This document shows positions 29,923-41,635 of a DNA stretch of 64,000 bases, piece after piece. A program made the translations under genes and the position numbers. A model generated the notes under the pieces. It was given only the letters and a program-made list of their open reading frames with translations, had not been told where the DNA came from and did no database searches. Source of the stretch: Zizania palustris (lineage: Eukaryota; Streptophyta; Magnoliopsida; Poales; Poaceae); assembly GCA_019279435.1 (NCBI GenBank), contig JAAALK010000289.1, positions 12,406,342 to 12,470,341 on the forward strand. The letters run 5' to 3'. The first letter of the stretch is position 1; each line of letters starts with the position of its first letter.

Positions 29923-31488
29923 TGAGAAATTAAGTGGAGTTTCACTGTGGTTTTATCTTGGTCATGAGTAATTGCCAAGTTTGTCTGATTTAGGTTTTTG
30001 GCGTATGTTTGTCTGTTTGGGTTCACCGAAGGGATCAGTGTGCATAGAGATGCATCCTTATGTGGAGATTCATGTTTTGCTTGTCTCATTGTGTGCAGGG
30101 TTGAGATGTGAGTCAACTATTAAAGGCGTGTGATCACGGTCAAGCGAGGAGCTTGATGCCTGATGATCAAGGATGCCAGGTAAAGTTGAGAAAGATCTCT
30201 AGCGTACACGTAGAGATAGAGCAAGACATTGACGGATGGATAATCGAGAGCAGGAGAGACTTGCTGGTGGTCGAGTTTGCAGATTGGTGACATGTGTTGG
30301 AGATATGGAGGGCTTTGTCGGTTTCGGCTCAAAATCATCGGATCGAGATCGAATCGTCCTGAAGTCGTAGTCGCTACGAAAGCTCCATGTCAGGATGAAC
30401 TACCTTTATATAGGATTTTAATTTTTTAGCCATGTGGGCCTTTGAGTCTGTAAAAAACCCTAGAGGTATTTGTGTCTTTTCCTGTTTTTGAATTGCCAAT
30501 AAAAGGCAACCTAGTCCTAGGGTTTCTACGAACTCATCCACTTTGAAAATCTGAGTTCACTTTACCAATTCCTGAAAATTATTTTCTACCATCTTCTTCT
30601 ACCTGCGTTGCTGGCTTCTTTGGTCTAGTTTTTATCACCGGTGTACTGTTCATCATGGGCTGCCATTGATTTCTTCTGAACCGCTCTGGTTTTTTGAATT
30701 CCTTGTTGCCTTGCTGGTTTTCTAGAGGTACTGCCACCATCGGTTTTCTTGAACAAGGCGAGCAGAGGTGGCGCGCCACCGGCATGGTTTTCGGCAGCAC
30801 ATCGACCGGGCACGCACATGATCCTCTTCGTAGAGAGGACACCATGAACTGTGTGGCGCCAGTCCCGCATGCGAGGCTAGTTTTCTAGAGAAATCCATGT
30901 GTGCATTGTCCCTGATTTTCTCTAGAATTTCCAGACCGGTGCTGCTACCTCTGTATCTTAACCGAGTGCGCTTCGTGTCTATTCGGCAGAATGCGCTAGA
31001 AGGCGCTATGTTGGAAGGCAGCTAGATTTGTGCATAGGAGATACAAAGTTGTCTCGATCCTCATGCAACATCAATATGCTTAACAGGTTAGTAGGTATGA
31101 ATCAAATCTCACCTTGCGTCTAAATTATTGAATTAATTATCCATGATCAATGGATGTATTCCTAGAACATGAGAATTTGATTGTCTAGCCTGTGAAATGA
31201 TTTTAATATCCCTTGTATGCTGAGTACGGGTGTCTTTTCAATCATGACATCAGTTAGTTTTGAAGGCTAGATTATTTTTAGTGCTTATGATCTTTAAGAC
31301 TGTTGCATCGTTTCATATATTATTCGAGAGTGATAACACTGGCTATCTTTGGGATTTTGCTGTGATATCTTATTTGCTTCCGCGTGTTCATTTAGAGGAG
31401 TGTTGGGTGTTAAGAAAAGGCCATTAATTTGAAAGAATTTGTTGTGGAGCTTATTCATACCTGTTTAGTTGCCCGTTTTAGTCCTACA
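29923..31488 (+). repeat. 5' LTR of copia 3 (about 1.57 kb)
   Basis: Begins TGAGAAATTAAGTGGAG and ends TAGTCCTACA. The 3' LTR starts at 38109 with TGAGAAACCAAGTAGAG and follows it closely. A TATA-like CAATAAAAGG lies near 30497. Confidence 0.82.
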
Positions 31489-31490
31489 AT

Positions 31491-31502
31491 TGGTATCAAA
31501 CC
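31491..31502 (+). other. Degenerate primer-binding site of copia 3
   Basis: TGGTATCAAACC, two bases after the LTR. It is the initiator-Met site with decay relative to TGGTATCAGAGC in copia 2. Confidence 0.7.
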
Positions 31503-31552
31503 AGGTTAAGATCACTAGATGACCTTAACCGGTTTTGTGATCCATTGGCGGC

Positions 31553-33890
31553 ATGGACAGAGTCAGTTAAATTCCTTTGTTCGATGGGACGGATTTCACT
31601 TACTGGAAGTTTCACATGGAGGCTTATCTACAAAGCCAAGTAAGTGCAATTTGAGAGATTGTGAATTCACAATACTCCATCCTGAGACTCGCACTACTTA
31701 GGCTGAGAAAGATCAGTATACTGCTAACTGCAAAGCTATAAATATATTGTTCATCAGTTTGAGTCGAAATGAGTTCGATAGGGTGCAGCACCATCAGATC
31801 TAGGTAGATTTGATCCACTCTAACTGTTTTTCATGAGGGCAAATCTCAGATCAAGGCCAGGCGCCAAAGCACTTACAATCAATAGTATCAAATGTTTTTG
31901 AAGAGCCCTGATGAATCTATTGATGCTACTTTTTCTCGTTTTGATGACATCGTGCGTAATCTTCGTTCCACAGGTGTGCTTTGTTACTCTGATCATGAGA
32001 GGGCTATAAATCTTCTCTATGCTCTTGATCGTAGCATATGTGAAGTGAAGATATCCAGCATTGAGGAATCCACAAGTTACGACACATTAACTTGTGATGA
32101 ACTCTTTAACAAGTTGAAGTCCACTGAGATTGCTAATGAGTCTCGTCAAGGGCTTGGAAATTCTTTGATGCCATCCATGGCACTATTTTTTGTTCTAGTA
32201 GTGGCACCTCATCTAGAGGTATTGCATCTGGTTCTTCTCACTCTTGTGTCTTTGCTAGTGGCTTTGCCTTGTCCTCTCTGGTCTCTTTAAAAAAAGAGTA
32301 GGTGGACACTCTAGATGATGAGGAGCTTGCTCTCATTGTTAAGAAATTTACCCGATTCTATAATGATAGGCGGGATCAGAGGAGAGGAAACTCTCGGGGA
32401 TGTTTTGAATGTGGAGATCTTTCTCACATTAAAGCTAACTACCCCAAATTGAAAAAGAATGATGAGAATAAGCACAGGCACTAGAAGAGAGACAAGAAGA
32501 CCTTCTTCAAGAAGAACCATGACAAGCTGGCTAAGAGAGCAGCCAAGGCAGCATCAAAAGCTTTAGTGGCTGCACTGAGCGACATCAACACTTCTTCAAG
32601 TTAAGAGCCAAGCTATGACAAGGATGAACCGCAAAAAGAGGAAAAGAAGGCGAAGGACTTCACCGCCCTCTGCTTCATGGCTGACAGCATCAATGGCAGC
32701 GACAATGAGGCAGACACAACTGAGGTAACACTATCTTATGATCAGGTTTCAGTTAAATTTAATGAACTTAGTGATGCTTTGATTGGCCAGGATAGATTAC
32801 TTATGAAAGCTGCTAGAGAACGTAAAGAACTTAGACTTAGACTTGAATCTGTGTCAACGGAATATGACATGCTTAAGTCTAAGTTAGATGATGTTGAATG
32901 TGAGTCATACTTTGTTGTCATGAGTGAGCTTGTCGAGCTACGTTCTATGCATGCTCAAACTATTGATAAGCTTGAGATTGCATAGAAAGAGCTCACTATG
33001 GTGGAGTCTAGACATCTTATTTTGGATGCTTATTCAAACTTCCCCTTGCTCATTGAAAGTATTGAAAATAGGGACAAGCATGTGAGAGAACTAAAGGCTA
33101 GATTGGAGAGTGCTGAGAGTTGTAAGGATGTGCAGCCTGAATGTCCCACATGCATTATCCTTAAGGACAAACTTAGCTTTGCTATAGGGCAAGCCAAAAA
33201 AAACTCATGATTGAAAATGAATACCTTATTTCTGTGGTGAACAAATGTACTGAGGGAAACGGTAGGATGAGTTTTCTCTTGGCCAACACCAGTATGTGTG
33301 CTGATAAGGCCGGTTTGAATTTGGGTTTGGGTTATGATAGAACAAAATCTGAGGGGAAGGGCAAGATTGTTTTTACTGCCTCAACCACTCTTGAAAAAGA
33401 GAAAGCTAGTATAGTCTCTGCACCCCAAGCTAAGAAAACCCTCAGCCTATCAAGAAAATATCTCCTCCACCCAAGAAAGCCAATCAGTAGAAACCAAGAG
33501 AGTTTGTGAGAGTTGCTCCCAAAACCTATGCACCTACCCATAAGAAGATTTTTCATTGTTCATAATGTCAGCGGGTGGGTCATTTGAACTACTTTTGCTT
33601 TCGTTGCATGAAGGATGAGCGATGTTCTTGGGAGATGAGTGCACGGGGCATGTATCAGCCACCTATTGGTATACATGAGCATGTCTCTCATTATCCTTCT
33701 CGCTTTCGTGAGGCTCCTCATGTTCACTCTAGAGGATTCAACAAGCATGGTTTTCACCATGGTTCATATGGTGCTAGACCATGTGTACGAAGTTTTGATC
33801 CTCGACGGGTTGGGAGACCTCGTTGTGATTCTGGTTTTCATCATGATGGTAGACCACATGTTTTTTATCGTGATTTGCATTTCACTGATG
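31553..33890 (+). pseudogene. Copia 3 gag
   Basis: Starts at ATG 31553 (MDRV), with a stop soon after. The reading then shows PLFDGTDFTYWK, FDRVQHH, DATFSRFDDIVRNLRS, LYALDRSICEVKISSIEEST. A first zinc knuckle CFECGDLSHIKANY (about 32401-32445) has Tyr in place of the last Cys. A coiled-coil part (32677-33210) follows. A second knuckle near 33555-33600 (FHCS-stop-CQRVGHLNYFC) has an in-frame stop. It parallels copia 2 gag along its length and is decayed by numerous nonsense changes. Confidence 0.8.
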
Positions 33891-33984
33891 TGTAGTCTAT
33901 TACTTTTACTTTCACCCCTCGAGTTTCTCAGTGCTGGATTCCGAGAAAGTTTTTCACTTACCCCAGCGCTGAGGACTCGAGACG

Positions 33985-35248
33985 TTTTCTTCATGTGTAT
34001 ATGGAAGATGGAGGCTTGGAGAACAACTAGACCATCGATACTGGTTGTTCGTGCCACATGACCAGGAAGACATCATGGTTCTCTAGCTTCACCATGACCC
34101 AGTGATGTGAGTACATCACCTTTTATAACAATTGAAGGAGTAGAGTGAAAGGTAAATATATGGTTAGAATTAATGAAAATTTCATTATCAAAGATGTAAC
34201 TTTGGTTGAGCTTTTGGGATACAATTTGCTTTTCGTATCTCAGTTGCTTGATTAGGGCTTGGAAGTGCGTTTCAGACGCGATACTTCATAACTTCTTGAT
34301 TCTTCTAGCGCTTTGGTTTGTAAGAATTCAAGAATAGAGAGGGTCTTTGGAGATGACTTTTCTTAGTCTTTTGGTTCTTCTCATTGCCTTATTGCTAAAC
34401 CTTCTTTTGAGCTCTAGATGTGGCATAGGAGACTAGGGCATATGAGTTTTGACTTGCTCGCTCAACTGAGTGCCCTAGGTCTGATCCGAGGATTGCCTAA
34501 GCTCAAGTTTGAGAAGAATCTCGTTTGTGCTCCTTGTCGATATGGAAAGATGGTGGCCACCTCTCATTCACCGATAAATGTGGTGATGACAGAAAAAACC
34601 AGAGAACTTCTTCATATGGACAGTATAGGTCCTTCTCGGGTTAGTTCATTAGGTGGAAAATGGTATGTCCTTGTCGTGGTGGATTACTACTCTCAGTATT
34701 CTTGGATCCTTTTTCTTGCAAGAAAGGATGAAGTGTTTTCACACTTTCAGAGCTTAGCTTTGAGACTATTCACTGAACTCCCTAGTCCATTGAAAGCAAT
34801 CAGAAGTGATAATGGCACTGAGTTCAAGAATAGTTTCTTTGTTGACTTTTGCCTTGAGCACGGCATTGAACATCAATTTTCTACTCCGCGAGTTCCTCAA
34901 CAAAATGGAGTTGTTGAGAGAAAGAACCGCACTCTGGTGGAGATGGCTAGGACGATGCTCGATGAGCATATAACTCCTAGAATGTTTTGGGCAGAGGCCA
35001 TGAGAACTGCTTGTTACATCTTCAACCGGATCTTTCTACACTCACTTTTGAATTTGACTTCATATGAGCTGCATTTCGGAAGGAAGCCCAAAGTTACTCA
35101 TTTGAAAAATTTGACAAAATTTGATTCACGTTCTTCTGATGGTATCTTTTTGGGCTATTCTCTTCATTGTCATTCATATCATGTTTTTAATCTTTATACT
35201 AACACTCGCAAGATATGGATGAGATCATCTTTAGAGAAGATCCATTAG
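33985..35248 (+). pseudogene. Copia 3 protease and integrase
   Basis: The protease active site IDTGCSCHMT is near 34034-34065, preceded by a stop where the family usually has Trp. A clean 276-codon frame at 34418-35248 carries the pre-integrase zinc region (MWHRRLGHMSFDLLAQ, CAPCRYGKM). It also carries the integrase core with HMDSIGPS, AIRSDNGTEF and NGVVERKNR, the D-D-E triad, then MFWAEAMRTACYIFNR and ELHFGRKPKV. Integrase is the best preserved part of this copy. Confidence 0.87.
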
Positions 35249-35499
35249 AATTTAAAGAGCTTCAGGATGATCCCCCTACCTCCTACTACAATGACCCTTA
35301 ATGTAGACCCTGCGACATTTACTTCAGCAAGAGGACCTGAAGCATCAACTTCAGGAAGCATTGAGCTCACTCCGGTGAGTGTTGAGGGGGAGATTATCTC
35401 TCGTTGAGAAGTCCATCTTCGAATTCAGCGACATCACCCTCCTGAGCAAATCATTGATGAGAGCTAGATGAAATGGTAACTCGATCTCATGCTCATCGA

Positions 35500-36950
35500 T
35501 GTTAGTCATGCTTTATCTGATTTGAGTTAGACATTTTTGATAGAAATCAAGTCTGGGTTCTTGTAGATCCACCTCCTAACATTCATATCATTGGCACAAA
35601 ATATATTTTCCAAAACAAATAGGTGGAGGATGGGTCTGTTGTGAGAAACAAGGCTAGGCTTGTTTCTCTCAAGTCGAGGGGGTTGAGTTTGGAGAGACCT
35701 TTGCTCTAGTAGCTTGACTTGAGGCCATTAGGATTTTGTTTGCTTTTGCATATTCTCGTGGTTTCAGGCTTTATAAAATGGATGTTAAAAGTGCTTTTCT
35801 TAATGGTTTCATAGGAGAGGATGTTTATGTTAGACAACCCCTAGGCTTTGATCATCCCATGTACCCCTATAGAGTTTTTAAACTTCACAAAGATTTGTAT
35901 GGGCTCAAGCAAGCTACTAGGGCTTGGTATAACCGACTTAGGAACTTTTTGCTTGAGCATGGGTATAAAATGGGCTTTGTTGATAAAACCTTGTTTACTC
36001 TTAAGCATGACAAAGATTTCCTCCTTGTTCAGATATATGTCAATGATATTATTTTTGGTGGCTCCTCTCATACACTAGTGGCCGACTTTCCTGATTCTAT
36101 GAGTAGGGAGTTCGGGATGTCGATGATGGGCGAGCTTACATTTTTCCTTGTTTGCAAATCAAGCGAAGCAAACTAGGTACTTTTGTGTATTAGACGAAGT
36201 ACACCAAGGACCTACAGAAGCGCTTTGATATGAGCGATGCGAAGCCACTTGCCACTCCAATGGCTACCTTAGTAGCACTTTACCCGGATGAAGATGGAGA
36301 AGAAGTGGATCAGAAGGAGTTTCGGAGCATGATCGGCTCCCTCCTCTACTTGATGACTATGAGGCCAGACATACACTTTGCAGTATGTCTGTGTGCTCGT
36401 TTTCATGCCTCTCCAAGGACTTCTCATCGTCAAGCGGTTAAGCGCATACTAAGGTACCTCAACACACTCTTAAATTCGACATTTGGTATTCTACATCATC
36501 TTCTTTATGCCTTAAAGGTTTTTTCGATGTCGATTTTTCTGGATGTACAATTGATAGGAAAAGTACCTCATGTACTTGTCATTTTCTAGGATCCTCTTTT
36601 GTTTTCTGGATGGTTTCTACAACTGAGGTTGAGTATGTAGCTGTTGCTGCTGCTGCTAGTCTACAAGTGAGGTTGATTATGTAGCTGCTGCTAGCTGCTG
36701 CTCACAGATTTTGTGGATGGTTTCTACCTTGCAGGATTTTGGGTTGGATTTTAAGGGTGTTCCACTTCTTTGTGATAATGCTAGTGCCATTAGTTCCAAC
36801 AACCTAGTTCAATATTCTAGAACTAAACACATTGATGTACGTAATCACTTTTTGAGAGACCACAATGAGAAGGATGATATTTAGTTGAGGTACATAGATA
36901 ACCAGAACCCGCTTGCTGACATTTTTACTGAGCCTTCTGATGCTTCTCGT
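35500..36950 (+). pseudogene. Copia 3 reverse transcriptase and RNase H
   Basis: RT begins in a decayed stretch (VRNKARLV near 35640). It continues cleanly from 35736 with LYKMDVKSAFLNGFIGEDVY and KLHKDLYGLKQATRAWYNRL. The catalytic motif reads IYVNDIIFG near 36035-36060, Asp to Asn relative to YVDD in copia 1. RNase H (36230-36589 and on) has EFRSMIGSLLYLMTMRPDIHF and SHRQAVKRILRYL. The STTEVEYVA motif near 36615 is followed by an imperfect short duplication (gttgattatgtagctgctgc at about 36670). Stops multiply to the end. Confidence 0.85.
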
Positions 36951-38108
36951 TTTGCATTTTTGAGAGGAGAGCTTTGTGTTTGTCATCCTTATGGCGTTTT
37001 GTTAGGGGGAGTTGTGTGTCATTGCATAAGCTTCTGTCATATGATTAACTGCTTTTAGATGCACTTGCTTCTATATGCTTTTGAATTATTGTCTTTGGTC
37101 ATGATAGTTTGGCTCTGATGAATATGTCTGATATTTGTCATGAGCATGGCTTTTAATTAATTCTGAAAATTTAAAATATGATTGATGCTTAGTCTGGTAA
37201 CTAGCATGAGTAGGATGAGTTCTTTTGCTATCATTTACATGCCTGGTAGCTAAGTCCTTGTCACTTGGATGCAAACATGCAACATGAACATTTTAATGCT
37301 TTTCTTGGAAATCTTGTATTGTAAATTGATAAAAATCATTAAATTGGTATCCATGTTTTTTTGTGCTCACACTGAAAAGATCTAGGTGGGTTTACTTTGT
37401 CGCACTGCATTGTCCTAGACTGCTTACCATAGAACTTTGGTATGAACTGGGACATTGTAGTGTCTGCCAAGACCACTTCTTTAAGCTTCTGATGATCTTT
37501 GCTTGACCTATGTTTGGTTTGGTCAGTTAGCATAAGGTTAACATACAAATAACCCTAGGCACTAAAAAATAAAAAAATTCAAAAAGCTTAAAAATAGTGT
37601 ATAACAAGTTTGCTAAAGCTCTATGTTTTTTGTCTTGCATATCTTGGTAGTATCTGCTAGCTTTTGCATTCCATGCTTTACCATGTCTAGTATGCTAGTC
37701 TGAGTGGTGATACTTTTATTTGCTAAATCCTAAAAATACTTAATCTTAATTTTCTTCGAATATGATTCACCTTAGCTTATGATACAATGTCTTAGACAAT
37801 ATTCAAGGCAAATGCTTGTTTTGTACTATAATTGTTGCTAATCATGTTTCAGAAGCTTGCATATACATTCACCCTCACATTTCTCTTTGCATCATTTGTT
37901 ATCACCATGATGCTTGCATTGCCAAAGGGGGAGAAATAATGTTTTAGTTCTATCAAAGGGGAGGATCATTTGTTAAAGTGGAGAATTTTAAAAATCAAGT
38001 GACATGTTTTTGCTCTTTTCTGAGTTTATATGGTCACTTGTGTGCTGAACTTTCAAAATTCATCTTGTTTCTTTTGAGAGTTGTCAATGCACTCATCAAG
38101 GGGGATAT
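36951..38108 (+). other. Long non-coding 3' region of copia 3
   Basis: No coding signal. GGGGGAG tracts occur near 37003 and 37925, and AAGGGGGATAT at 38098-38108 directly precedes the LTR as the polypurine tract. It parallels copia 1 1739-3144, for example in tgggtttactttgtcgcact near 37385. Confidence 0.6.
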
Positions 38109-38724
38109 TGAGAAACCAAGTAGAGTTTCATCTTGGTGATGAGTGATTGACAAGTTTGCCTGATTCAGGGTTTGGCCATGTGTTTGTTTATTTGGGTTCA
38201 CCGAAGAGATTATTGTGCATTGAGATGCGTGCTTATGTGGAGATTCATGTTTTGCTTGTCTCATTGTGTGCAGGGTTGAGATGTGATTTAGCTATTAGTG
38301 GCAAATGATCAGGGTAGGGTGAGGAATTTGATGAGATACAATCAAGGATGCCGAGTTAAGTTGAGGAAGATCCCGAGCGTACACATGGAGATAGAGCAAG
38401 ACATAGACGGATGGATGATCGAGAAAACACGTTGACCAAGTCAACAAAAGGGAGCTCAGTGCAAGTGACAAGGTAGTTTGAAGGATCGACAGCGGGAGAG
38501 ACTTGTTCATAGTCGAGTTAACAGATTGGTGACACATGTTGGAGATCTGGAGGGCTTTGTCGATTTCGGCTTAAAATCGTCGGATCGAGATCGAAGCATC
38601 CTAAAGCAAAGCCATATTCTCTACGAAAGCTCCGTGTTAGGACAAAGTACCTTTAGATATGATTTTACTTTTTTTAGCCAAGTGGGCCTTCGAGTCTATA
38701 AAAAACCCTAGGGGTATTTGTATC
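38109..38724 (+). repeat. 3' LTR of copia 3, first part
   Basis: Begins TGAGAAACCAAG and follows the 5' LTR until gtatttGTATC at 38724, where the gypsy insertion begins. It continues at 48340. Confidence 0.85.
38720..38724 (+). repeat. Target-site duplication, left copy
   Basis: GTATC immediately left of TGTTGGGGG; the identical pentamer lies at 48340-48344 right of the element's terminal CAACA. Confidence 0.9.
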
Positions 38725-39153
38725 TGTTGGGGGAAATTACTCCATTTCCAGGGCTTAAAGATTAATCCTTCAAAGGCTGAGGAGGACTCCGAAGCTATTG
38801 AGATGTTGTTTGAAGTATGCGTCGCCACGCCGAAGGGTGCAGTGGTGCGAAGCCCTGGAGAACCCTCCGAACGGAAGATGGAGGCCTCGAAGCCGAAGGA
38901 CATGATTGATTGGATGTCCAGCTTATCCATCTACCTTGTAGTATTTTACCTTATATAACCTTGTTTATGGTACCGAATAGTTTCCACTGTGTCGGTTGTA
39001 ATCTAGGGTAAATAGGTCTTTTCCTTATGCTTTTTCCCCTATAAATACCCCCCTTTGTACCTTGTAAAAGGGGGATCCAGAACAAGTTATTCATTACACT
39101 CATTGGGACCACTTCAGTTATTATCTAGTTTGGAGGCTCGAAGTAGTCCTAAA
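38725..39153 (+). repeat. 5' LTR of the 38725 element, truncated
   Basis: Begins TGTTGGGGGAAATTACTCC like the 3' LTR and matches it up to gtagtcctaaa. The last about 65 bp including the CA end are missing. TATA-like CTATAAATACC lies near 39041. Confidence 0.87.
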
Positions 39154-39160
39154 ATAAAGC

Positions 39161-40345
39161 ATGTGTATTGACTTCACTTCATTAAATAAAGCATGCCCAC
39201 GAGACCCCTACCCGATGCCCCGAATAGATCAGCTGGTAGATTCCACAGCCAGAAGATTATCAATTTTGACCATTCCCCTCCCAGAAGAAACACTGCTCCT
39301 TTATCTTGTAGCAACAAGTTCAGCGGTGAGCGCAGTATTGGTCCGGGAAGTTGAGCTTAAAGAAAAGCTAGTCCAGAACCCAGTGTATTTTGTGTCGGAG
39401 GCATTATCCGGAGCTAAAGTCAGATACTCCGAGCTCGAGAAGTTTGCTTATGTCCTAGTAATGGCCTCGCGAAAGCTAAGGCATTATTTCTTGGCGCATA
39501 ACCTGATCGTCCCTACATCGTATCCTCTTGGGGATATGCTCCGAAACAAAGATTCTACGGGCAGGATTGGAAAATGGGCGGTCGAGCTAGCACCCTTCGG
39601 AATCTCCTTCACGGCGAGAACAGCTATTAAATCTCAAATTATAGCAGATTTCGTAGCAGAGTGGACTCCATCTGCTATTTGGGCACCGGAAGAACCCTCC
39701 GAAGGTTTATGGACAATATTTTCTGACGGAGCTTATCAAGCATCAGGTGCCGGAGCAGGGGCCATCATCATATCACCATCGGGGCAGAAGGCCATGTACT
39801 CTGTGAGGCTCAACTTCAGGACCACTAATAACATTGCCGAGTATGAAGGAGTCTTGCTAGGCCTCCGAAAGGCTAAAGCGCTCGGAGCTGCAAGAATAGT
39901 GATTAAGACAGACTCCCAAGTCGTCGCAGGGCATGTTGATAAAAGTTTTCAAGCAAAGAATCCGCATCTCGCACAATACCTTGAAGAAATCCGCAAGGCC
40001 GAAGCAGCATTCAAAGGATTTATAGTTCGAAGTATCCCTCGGGCAGAGAACCAACTTGCAGATATTCATGCAAAGGTTGCAGCAGGGGCGGTGGACCTCC
40101 CGGAGGGTGCTTTCTACGAAGAGCTAGCGCAACCAGCAGCTGTTCAAATACCCTCTTCGAAGGTACTGTGCATTCCAATTACAGATTGGCGGGCTCCGAT
40201 TATGAACATGTTGCAAAGTAGCATAGACCCTCCCAAGGGCCCCGAAGCCCGAAGATTGCAAGCAAGAGCTCGAAATTACAAGATTATTGATGGAATATTA
40301 TACAAAGCTGGAGTGTGTTCACCCCTACTTAGATGCATCTCATAG
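39161..40345 (+). CDS. Fused RT remnant, RNase H and archaeal-type RNase H
   Basis: An open frame starts inside an RT block (CIDFTSLNKACPRDPYPMPR). After DQLVDS it jumps, by a deletion removing the RT core, to the RNase H connection (TIPLPEETLLLYLVATSS). The first RNase H is complete (VYFVSEALSGAKVRYSELEK, LRHYFLAHNLIVPTSYPLG). The second RNase H has all four acidic ligands: FSDGAYQ, NNIAEYEGVLLGL, IVIKTDSQVV, ENQLADIHAKV. It ends in the start of the integrase zinc region (LLRCIS) at a stop, apparently Gln to TAG. The ATG is internal to RT, not a true start. Confidence 0.85.
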   Translation: MCIDFTSLNKACPRDPYPMPRIDQLVDSTARRLSILTIPLPEETLLLYLVATSSAVSAVLVREVELKEKLVQNPVYFVSEALSGAKVRYSELEKFAYVLVMASRKLRHYFLAHNLIVPTSYPLGDMLRNKDSTGRIGKWAVELAPFGISFTARTAIKSQIIADFVAEWTPSAIWAPEEPSEGLWTIFSDGAYQASGAGAGAIIISPSGQKAMYSVRLNFRTTNNIAEYEGVLLGLRKAKALGAARIVIKTDSQVVAGHVDKSFQAKNPHLAQYLEEIRKAEAAFKGFIVRSIPRAENQLADIHAKVAAGAVDLPEGAFYEELAQPAAVQIPSSKVLCIPITDWRAPIMNMLQSSIDPPKGPEARRLQARARNYKIIDGILYKAGVCSPLLRCIS

Positions 40346-41398
40346 CCCGAAGGTGAATACATACTTCGAGACATCCACGAAGGCTTGTGCGGAGGTCATT
40401 TAGCCCCTCGGGCGCTAGCAGGCAAGACGCTTCGGCAAGGATTTTATTGGCCAACTATAGTAAGAGATGCGGAGGAACTGGTTCGAACATGCCAAGGCTG
40501 CCAGTGGATGGGCAGACGAAGCCATCGCCCGCCAACTCAGCTTCAAGTTATTGCCCCAGTATGGCCAATGGCTAGATGGGGCATGGACCTCATAGGCCCT
40601 TTCCCAGTGGCAAAAGGCGGCTTGAAATTTGCTGTAGTGGCAATCTAGTATTTCTCAAAATGGGTTGAAGCGGAGCCATTAACAGCTATCACCTCGAGGA
40701 ATGTCCAAAAATTTTTCTGGCAGAATGTTATATGCAGGTTCGGAGTTCCATGAGAGTTGACGGTCGATAATGGAACCCAGTTCGAAGCTGACACCTTCCA
40801 AACATTTTGTGAAGAACTGGGCATTAAGCTATGCTTCACGGCGGTGTGACATCCACAGTCCAACGGAGCCGTTGAGCGAGCCAACGGGAACATCCTCTCG
40901 GGGCTGAATCGCCGAATTGTTGGATTGGCCAAGGGGCTGTGGGTCGAAGAGCTCCCCAAAATCTTGTGGTCCATTCGAACCACTCAGACCAGGTCAACAG
41001 GTTTCACACCATTTAGATTGCTCTTCGGAGATGAGGCCATGACTCCTACGGAGCTCAGAGGTGGATCGCTTCGCGTAATTCAACCTGGGGACGAAGATGA
41101 CAGGAGCACTTCGCTGGATTTGTCAGAAGAAACAAGGCTTCGAGCTGTCGCCAACCTGACTAAGTACCAGGACCACACCAAAACATGGTATGACCCGAAG
41201 GTAAAGCTAAATAAGTTAAAGCCTGGTCATCTAGTGTTGTGAAGTGTAATAGCTCCAGGGAAGCTAGGAAACAAATGGGAAGGACCATATGTTATCTTAC
41301 GCTCAGGACGCCCCAGATCATTTAAATTAGCTAATTTAGAAGGAGAAGAGTTGAAGCATGCATGGCATGCGGAGCACCTTAAGCGTTATTTTGCTTAG
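40346..41398 (+). pseudogene. Integrase of the 38725 element
   Basis: The zinc region HEGLCGGHLAP...TCQGCQ is intact. The core has WGMDLIGPF, LTVDNGTQF and NGAVERANG (D-D-E). The C-terminal part has FTPFRLLFGDEAMTP and KLGNKWEGPYVILRSG, ending HAEHLKRYFA at 41398. Stops lie near 40343, 40648, 40751, 40848 and 41241. Most read as CGA to TGA or CAG to TAG. Confidence 0.85.
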
Positions 41399-41635
41399 GG
41401 GCCCCTTGTAATCACTTGTAAAACCTTCCTTTCTATGAATAAAGATAAGGGTCGAATTTTGTTTGCTCTTCGAATATCCCTTACTCCTGATGGACGCATC
41501 AGGAGGACGGAGATGCTTGTAGAGCCAAGCATTTTTCCCAAGACCCAGGTAGCTGCCTTCGAACCGTTGGTTCAGAGGCTCCGTTGCCACCGTACGGATT
41601 CTAGGCTCCGGCTTGTTAGGATCCGTAGAAGAGTC

